Source of the DNA: Spinacia oleracea
Taxonomy: Eukaryota > Streptophyta > Magnoliopsida > Caryophyllales > Amaranthaceae
Assembly (NCBI RefSeq): GCF_020520425.1
Contig: NC_079489.1
Coordinates: 18,686,001-18,750,000 of the forward strand
Direction: 5' to 3'
Length of the DNA stretch: 64,000 nt
A program made the position numbers and the translations under genes. Position 1 is the stretch's first letter. The number at the start of each line of letters is the position of its first letter. Below are positions 57,401-64,000 of the stretch, one piece after another. The notes beneath the pieces are model-generated. The model made no database searches, was not told the DNA's origin, and saw only the letters and a program-made list of their open reading frames with translations.

Positions 57401-60400
57401 CTTTATAAGAGCTTTGACTTCTCTGCATTAGCTCGGACGTCCTTGAAATGAGCTGGCTTCTCCGATCTATCTGTTTATGCTTACTGTGCAATGCTGACTT
57501 CTGCGGATGATGCTTTTGCTGTTGCTTCTTTGCTTGCTGGTGCTGCTGCAACAGTCATATCCTGAATTATGGTCTAACCAAAACAGCCTTTCTGCAATTG
57601 CTAAGTAAGAGTGCATGGTGGACCTATTACCCAGCCATTAGCGCAAGTTGTTCAAGGCTTTGTGTTAAATTGCAAAGTTAACCATTGTGTGTTATCAATA
57701 ACTTTTAGCATTTTGGCACTTAGATTGCTACTTTAAGAGATGATATAGTGAGGAACTTTAATGTGGACCGCCATCTGTTGAGGGAGGAAACTATCATCTC
57801 TTGTTTTTTCACCCTATAGTTTGAGGAGTGTAGAATTTGAAACTTAACCTTCTTCTTCCCCAACTTGAGGAGAATCTCATCTTGAAAGGCCTGTTTACTG
57901 CTGGTAGTCGATTTAGCTAGGTTTGGGCCATTTGGCTTTGGGTTGTGACTTGTGAGATTTACTGTTGTCTTCTTGTGGTATGAAAGAAATGCGGGGATTT
58001 GTTTTTTCATATTGTGTTCTGTCTTGATACCAGGCTTTTAATCTCACTTGCATTTTCATCACTGAGCTTTGAAGAGATTTGCTTCTCTTCCTTTTCTGAA
58101 CTCTCAGTATTGTCGAGTTGATTTACTTCCCTTGACCCATTATTGTATCCGGTTTCACTATTCAACGTTTTTAAATTTGCCAAATTTCTGCATCTTGCTT
58201 TATGTGCTGAAATACAAACTTTTGAGATGAGATACAATTCGAATTATGTAGTATAAAATTACTTGCTCCCTTATTTTGATTTGTAACTTGATCACTTAGT
58301 TTCTGTACTGCAGGTTATTGTGTTCTGATTTTATTCTTCTTTGTATCATCGATGTTTCTTTCTCTAATGTTGGCCACCCTTTATTATAGTTTGAGAAACA
58401 CTCACTACATTGCTTGTCTGTGGCATGATAATTATTTTGTAGGTCGAGGTTCTTGGTGTGTCACTTCCTTGGAAAGCCGTTTTTACAAATGAAAGCCGTG
58501 GAGCAAGATTGCTTGAGCATGCAAAAAATTGTCAGAAACAGAATACCTTCTTGTCTGGTCCTCATTCCAGTGCTGTTGGTGGTGCCTCGTTATCCAGTGA
58601 AACTGTGCAACCAAAGACTCTACCGAACTCTTCATCCAACGATTGGTTAGATCTTTTGACTGGAGATGGAATGCATTTGAATCCGTTCTCTAACCCTTTA
58701 AATGAGCATAATGATGATCAGGCTGGTTCTCAAACCTCCCCATCTTTGGATGTGAAACCATCTGATAAAGGCGGTGAACAGTATATAGAGTGCTTAAAGT
58801 CCCTTACTGGTCCGCAAATGGTATGTATCTGTTATTCCATTAGTATATATATTAGTTCTTGCAGACAGGTGTCAATATTCAGAATCTATTTAGTAATACT
58901 TTGTACTTTACATATAATAGTTCTATGAAAATGAGATGTGATTTATGCGTGTACTCTGACTTTGCTTTCTGCATTCTGCCTTTTATGGGTTCTGATTTAG
59001 ATTTGACCAATTGCTGGAGATAGCTAGTGCATCCGTGTAGGTGTCAGACTAATCCGTTATAACTATTATTAGGATAGGAAGGTTATATGTGATTTTTTTC
59101 CCATAGTAGGGTAGTAGGGCTAAGGCTTGGTTAACCGACCCCAAATCATGTTGGGACTAAGGCTTTGTTGTTGTTGTAGGGTAGTAGGGCCTGAAGCTTG
59201 GTTAACAGTTCGGAATTGATTTATTGACTACTTCTATTCTGTAGATCATATTGTGACTTATACCCTTTTCGACAGAAGGTGTAAATTAGTAAACCACTAC
59301 ATTTTCAATCTATTTACATATTAACTATTCACCAGTAGCTACTCACGTGTATTTATTTAGAGTGATAAACAATTTTCATGTTGATTTATATCCAGTGAAG
59401 AAAATAGAGATGCATAAGTCTCTCTTCTGATTGTAAAATCCTAAAAGTTATCTAATTGTCTGTTGGGCTGAAATCTGAAGCATTTATTTACTTAATGCAG
59501 AGACAGAAGCTAAATTACATGGAAGCCATGAAACTGGAAATTGAACGCCTCCGCTTAAATCTTTCTGCTGCTGAGAGAGATAGGGCTCTATTGGCAGTTG
59601 GCACAGATCCTGCTTCTATAAATCCGAATCTGTTGCTGGATGATCCGCAGATGATAAGATTGTGCAGGATCACAACTAGTCTTGCAATGGCGGGACAAGC
59701 AGCTCTTGAAGACAAAATTACTAAATCAATTGGTCTTGAGAAAAATGACGATGATGTCATTGATTTCTGGAATGTTTCTGGTTTTGGAGAGAGCTGTGTT
59801 GGCGGTGTGTGTGAGGTACATGCTGAAAATGGGGAAACGGTGCAAATATCTACCGTGAAATCATCAGCAGATTCCTCAAGGTCTTTGTTGTGTTCTCATT
59901 GCGGGAGAAACGTTTGTCAAATATGTTGTGCTGGAAGGGGAGCATCTCTGCTTGCAAGTTCTAGTACAAGGGGTTCTTTGAACTCTAATGGTGGACAAGG
60001 CCGCAGTGGCTCAAGCCATGGAAGTCAAGCTGACATCTATACTAATAACAACTATGTCACATCAAATGGGGTCATCTGTAAACAGTGCTGCAGTGATGTT
60101 GTGCTGAATGCATTAGTACTGGACTATGTCAGGGCCTTGTTAAGCTCCAGGAGAACCACTCGTGTTGGTACTGCTGCTTTTACAGCTTTGGATAAAGTCC
60201 TTGAATTTTCCTTGAATGCTGAAACTAGTAAAAGGTGTATACCTTCTGGCGCCCCAGACTCTAGTAAAGTTTTGAGAAAGATACTTAATGGGGAAGAATC
60301 TTTAGCTGAATTCCCATTTGCCAGCCTTTTGTACTCGGTAAATTCTTTTTTCTATTCTGATCACTCCCAAATGCTGTTTTATTTAAGAGTCTTTAACTAC

Positions 60401-63400
60401 ACTGCATTAAATGATATGCTTTACGAGGTAGAACTGAGTTTCCCCCCTTCAAAGTCCGTTATCTGTTTCAACTCTGACAGCTATTTGCATGCTATATTGG
60501 CCATGCATTCTGCAGAGTATCTGAAGAATACGGCCAATTGATTCTCAGTTGGGCAAGCATGTAACACTGGTTATCTTTTGATGCTTATAGAATGTGATGA
60601 TGACAATGATATTAGAGCATTAGTATATATTCTGTGCTTTTCCTAATCCCTATACCATCAGAAAAATCTTTTGTTCTGTTGTTTGCATGGAAACAGCTGT
60701 AATCCTTTTATTCCACTGAAAGGATAAACTACTCTACTATTCTTACGTAGCATTTTTTTATAATGGAAAAGGTCATATGTCGCTGTAATCAGTTCCATTT
60801 TGACGACCCCCCCCCCCCCCCCCCCAACACACACACACAGCTTAGATATTTACCATATTGACCATTGTGATTCAGTGTTTGAGAACTTTTTGTTTTTTGA
60901 AATCTTTTGACTGTTTAGTGCTGTAAGTTGGTGATGTTCTTGCTCTAATATTAAATTTTTTATGTAATTTTGTTCTTATGCTGCAGTATTCTATTGTATT
61001 TAAGTCCTAACTTAGTCGAACTGGGCCACCAAAATGATCATCCACTTTTTTTTTTTTTGCCAACCCACCCCTCCTCTGGGGCACCTTCCACAAGAATAAA
61101 ACAAAAAAGAAAACAACAAATTTAATTGAAGCTTGGGGCGTAATTAATGTCAATATCAGATTGAGAATCTGAAAACAGCATGAATAAATTAGTGTTTTTT
61201 CCCCTAGGTTAAAGTTCATAATCTTAGATTCTTTTTAATGGAATAGTTTCTCTTCCGGTGATGTTCTCTATCAATGTGCCATAACTGATGAATCTTGGCT
61301 TATTCTTTTTTAAGCAGCTTCATAATGGTAAATAGATATACTGTTGACATGTAAAACGATATGGAAAGAAACAAACCACTAGGCTTTCGGCCTTATTGAT
61401 ACCGAAAAAGTAGAGCTGCTGTACTGCTAGAAATTGCAACAAATTTTGTTCTTACACATCATTTGGTGCTTTCCATTTTGAGTGGACATGAACTACTACT
61501 AGAAGGATATCTTACTTTTCCCCGCCTTTGTTTTCATGTACTTGAAGGTTGAAACAGCTGTCGGAGCAGCTCCCCCCTTGTCATTGTTTGCACCTCTGGA
61601 CTCAGGGCCACAGCATTCCTATTGGAGAGCTCCTTCTAGCTGCAATTGTATTGAATTTTCCATTGTTCTTGGTACTCTTTCAGATGTCAGTGGAGTAACT
61701 CTAGTGATTAGTCCATGTGGCTACTCAGAAGCCGATGCTCCTATTGTAAGTGTTTCTTCTGTACACGCCCTAATCTTTAGCCGGTGGTTTACACTGATTA
61801 AGTTATACATGATTTATGCTTGAAAGTTTTTGTCATCTGAAATCACTCAGAGATATTATAAACTAAAAAGCAGTCAGATAGTCAGTATAACCACTATAAG
61901 GTGGAAACTAAATTAAGCTCTTATCTATATATATGTATATTTTTTTTTGAGGGAGCTCTTATGTGTATTTATTTAGACTCTCGAATGAATCAAACTTGAA
62001 AGCATCAGCTATAAGAAAAAGAAAACGTTAGGGGAGAATGGGAGATAGAATATAGTGCTTAGAGATGTATTATCTTAGGCCGCCTGTAAGAAGTTGTCAT
62101 TTTTATAACATTTAATCATTTATGATTTGATTCCAAAGTGCCCCTACTTGAAATAATTGAAGGAGATAGAAATGGCACAAATATTATAAAGTCTCTTCTT
62201 GGAAAACAACATCATATTCTTAATTATGAGTTGTTTGAACAATATAACAAATCTTTGGACTGATGGAGTAATTGTTAATGACTAACCTTTTTTTTTTATC
62301 CCCTAGAATCCTAGATCCTTAACATTTTAACTGAGAATCTTCATCTTAGCTATGCCTTTCCCTGGATCTCTACCCTTGTTTTATTTCAGTTCACACCTGA
62401 TACAAGATTCCGTAACTACCTCCGTCCTTTTGCTTAAATCTTCAAAATCTCACATATCATGTAAGAGGCTAAGAGCATCACAAAGTGTAACACTAACTAG
62501 AACATATTAGGTGCACCTGGGTGCACCGTAAACCCTCTCACATTTTCCCTTTACATGTGAGGAGAAAATGTGAGAGGGACCACCAATAGGTATTAAAATA
62601 CCCTTGGGTGCACGGTGCACCCTGGTGCACCTAATACTTTTCAAGAGTTAGGGTTCAGCACTGCCTATGCTGCAGACATTTAGAAGCTGCCACATGTAGC
62701 GGCACGCTGGCACATGTGTTTTTGCTGGTTGCAAAATGGTGTTTTCCAGCCATGGAGTATGAAGAGGAAACAGATTTCGAATATATCTCAAGTCTGTTAT
62801 GGGTGTGGGCATCCCTCTAATAATTTCTGTCCCTCCTGGTTTTATGTATTTTGTATATCAAGATGTGGTTCAAAAGACTATTTGTCCAACCAATTGATGT
62901 GTTAGGTACCAATTGTATACCCAGAGTGTTGAGTGTCTGACATGGGCACTTAAGATATACTTCGTAATAAAGAGCCAAAGAAACTTAAGTCCCAAACAAG
63001 GTGGGCAAAATTCACTGATGGGCAAGTGAACTCCAAATTGGATTACAGTGATCCACGGTGTGCATTGCCACCTAGTTTGGTAAAGTCAGTGGATGTTTAT
63101 GAACCATGCTTTTAATTTCATACACAGAAGATAATTTTAATACTTGAAAACTCTGCCTATTATTTACTCCTCTTTCTTTTGGCTGAGTATTATTGGGGTA
63201 TACGTAACTAGTTTTCATTTGTATTCTACTGTAGGTGCAAATATGGGCCAGCAATAAAATAAGCAAGGAAGAAAGGTCATGCGTGGGAAAGTGGGAAGTG
63301 CAATCTTTCTTGCAATCTTCGCCAGAGTATTATGGACCAGAAAAGTTTGACGCTGTTGGAACTGCTCCCCGGTACATCAATTTTTCCTTCAGGAATCCTG

Positions 63401-64000
63401 TTCGGTGTCGCGTCATTTGGATCATGCTACGCCTTCAACGAGCTGGTTCAGCTTCTGTGAATTTTGGGAGTGATTTCAATCTTTTGTCATTGGATGAAAA
63501 TCCTTTTGTTCAACCAACTAGACGTGCGTCTTTTGGGAGCCTAGATGAAAAAGACCCATGTCTTCATGCCAAAAGAATTCTTGTACTTGGAACTCAATTA
63601 AAGAAAGATACGGAGCTCACAGCACCAGAAGGTTCAGAACAGTTAAAATTGCAAAATTGGCTGCAGAAGGCACCTCAGCTTAATAGATTTAAGGTGATTT
63701 GAAACTTCATCTTTGCCTGGTCTTGATATTACTATTACTATTATTCTCCACATGTCAATCTTCATATGAACTGAAACAGTAAGTTTGGCTTCGCATTTCA
63801 GGTTCCAATAGAGACTGAAAGATTAATTGAGAATGATCTTGTCTTAGAGCAGTATCTATCACCTGCTTCGCCGTTGTTAGCTGGTTTTCGTCTTGATGCT
63901 TTTAGTGCTATTAGACCTCGTGTTACTCATTCACCTACTTCTGATGTGATTGCTTGGGATCCCTCTGCTGTACTACTCTTAGAAGAAAGGCATATCACAC
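43990..64000 (+). CDS. SAC9: Phosphoinositide phosphatase SAC9 (SAC domain with WW insertion), 3' end outside window
   Basis: Exons: 43990-44002, 45716-46314, 48484-48616, 52572-53785, 54677-54784, 54922-55092, 56061-56303, 58443-58820, 59501-60337, 61548-61745, 63235-63693, 63802 to the window end. Phases close; about 1,517 residues are present of a family length near 1,630. SAC domain: catalytic loop CADSLDRT with Cys457 (CX5R). A WW domain (about 506-540, Trp512 and Trp535, LPPGWEKR to TTTWSHP) is inserted just after it, which is specific to plant SAC9. Exon 9 starts with a coiled coil (about 954-985), then a Cys-rich stretch from C1084 with CX2C pairs. SAC9 hydrolyses phosphoinositides, PI(4,5)P2 being implicated in Arabidopsis, and affects membrane traffic and stress signalling. 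Coding exon 1 has only 13 nt (MSSS). Introns hold Helitron, hAT and MITE insertions. Identity is certain. Confidence 0.97.
47030..48170. mobile_element. hAT-like non-autonomous element
   Basis: Left end GGGCTTGTTTGGTAAACAGCGG, right end in reverse GGCCCTGTTTGGTAATCAGCGG. Flanking octamers GTGCTATT and ATTATATT match at only five of eight bases, so the duplication is decayed or the ends are off by a few bases. No transposase. It lies in SAC9 intron 2. Confidence 0.75.
48649..50088 (-). mobile_element. Non-autonomous Helitron, 1.44 kb
   Basis: Minus strand: it begins TCTATAACTATATACTAAAAC at 50088 after an A, and ends with the hairpin CCGTGCGATACACGG and CTAG (48652-48649) followed by T. It has no Rep/helicase frame. 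Its 5' end (TACTAAAACAAACACCAGG) matches the 490-bp element at 37.05-37.54 kb. It lies in the 3.96-kb SAC9 intron 3, only 32 bp from the donor of exon 3 (48616). Confidence 0.85.
49455..49490. repeat. (TA)n microsatellite
   Basis: TATATACATATATATATATG-type run inside the 1.44-kb Helitron. Confidence 0.8.
50313..50722. mobile_element. MITE with AGAGCATCT termini
   Basis: Left AGAGCATCTTTAATGG, right in reverse AGAGCATCTCCTAATTT. About 400 bp with GCTTGG/CCAAGC motifs and no coding capacity. It resembles Harbinger-type plant MITEs, which share AGAGCAT ends; the 3-bp target duplication is unconfirmed. Confidence 0.65.
50758..51688. mobile_element. hAT-type element with GGTGGTGC duplication
   Basis: GGTGGTGC flanks the insert at 50758-50765 and 51681-51688. 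The insert starts CAAGGGCGGACC and ends, in reverse, GGGGCGGATCCAGG. Ends plus an 8-bp duplication fit hAT. The 915-bp interior has no transposase and has short inverted GGACCCCCATT pairs near both ends (about 50800 and 51648). It lies in SAC9 intron 3. Confidence 0.92.
54400..54455. repeat. (GT)n microsatellite
   Basis: GTGTGTATGTGTGTGTGTAT-type run of about 55 bp in a SAC9 intron (53786-54676). Confidence 0.95.
59106..59206 (+). mobile_element. 40-bp retro-insertion with (TTG)n tail and a ~30-bp flanking duplication
   Basis: Near-identical flanks at 59106-59135 and 59176-59206 (GTAGGGTAGTAGGGC through GCTTGGTTAAC) enclose CGACCCCAAATCATGTTGGG, ACTAAGGCTTTG and (TTG)n. The insert is the same 3' tail as at 38.73 kb. 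The right flank differs by two or three bases, so it is not recent. It lies in SAC9 intron 8. Confidence 0.85.
60807..60838. repeat. Poly(C) run with (AC)n
   Basis: A C run of about 18 followed by ACACACACAC, in SAC9 intron 9. C homopolymers are also at 52279-52294, and a G run at 16634-16651. Confidence 0.9.
62506..62635. repeat. 130-bp foldback MITE
   Basis: The ends ATTAGGTGCACCTGGGTGCA and AGGTGCACCTAAT are inverted, as are CTCTCACATTTTCC and GAAAATGTGAGAGGG inside. Nearly the whole element could form one hairpin. It lies in the SAC9 intron between 61746 and 63234. Confidence 0.85.

Noticed and set aside
1-64000. CRISPR, phage, operon or defence-system structure
   Set aside because: No direct-repeat/spacer arrays and no prokaryote-like gene packing; the tandem repeats seen are LTRs, MITEs or microsatellites.

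Overview
The window is plant nuclear DNA. Five protein genes with long, GT-AG bounded introns are set in AT-rich sequence full of plant-type transposons: Copia LTRs, Stowaway and hAT MITEs, Helitrons, SINEs and short (TTG)n-tailed retro-insertions. No operon-like, CRISPR-like, phage-like or organellar gene set is present. The Copia LTR at 28.65-30.56 kb resembles, from memory only, LTRs common in Amaranthaceae (spinach, quinoa, beet), so I favour a Caryophyllales genome; this was not verified by a search.

Layout. 0.2-2.5 kb: remains of a Copia element (LTR with palindromic TTCGGCCGAAC repeats plus an RNase H remnant) and two Helitron-type 3' ends. 2.6-5.05 kb (+): a small COA3-like mitochondrial gene with a 5'UTR intron that carries a SINE. 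5.93-10.18 kb (-): a FAM136A/DUF842 gene whose 3.7-kb second intron holds a Stowaway MITE, a 1.5-kb long-TIR element and a retro-insertion. 12.14-23.80 kb (-): a 14-exon chloroplast rhodanese-like gene (At3g59780 type), with a tandem LTR-gag-LTR-gag-LTR element in one intron. 24.1-32.5 kb: intergenic transposon graveyard. 32.6-41.8 kb (+): CCT2, the chaperonin CCT beta subunit, complete at 527 aa. 42.5-42.8 kb: a short Helitron. 43.99-64.0 kb (+): SAC9, a SAC-domain phosphoinositide phosphatase with an inserted WW domain, cut by the window end after about 1,517 residues.

The genes are independent nuclear loci, not a pathway. Two of them, SAC9 and the rhodanese-like gene, are immediate neighbours in Arabidopsis (At3g59770 and At3g59780). 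Here they are about 20 kb apart with CCT2 between them, so an old gene neighbourhood seems kept but opened by CCT2 and transposons. I worked out exon coordinates by matching reading phase across each splice junction, and in all five genes the phases close without a frameshift. The least described structure is the tandem gag-only LTR array at 17.4-20.5 kb, flanked by a matching TAAAC on each side.
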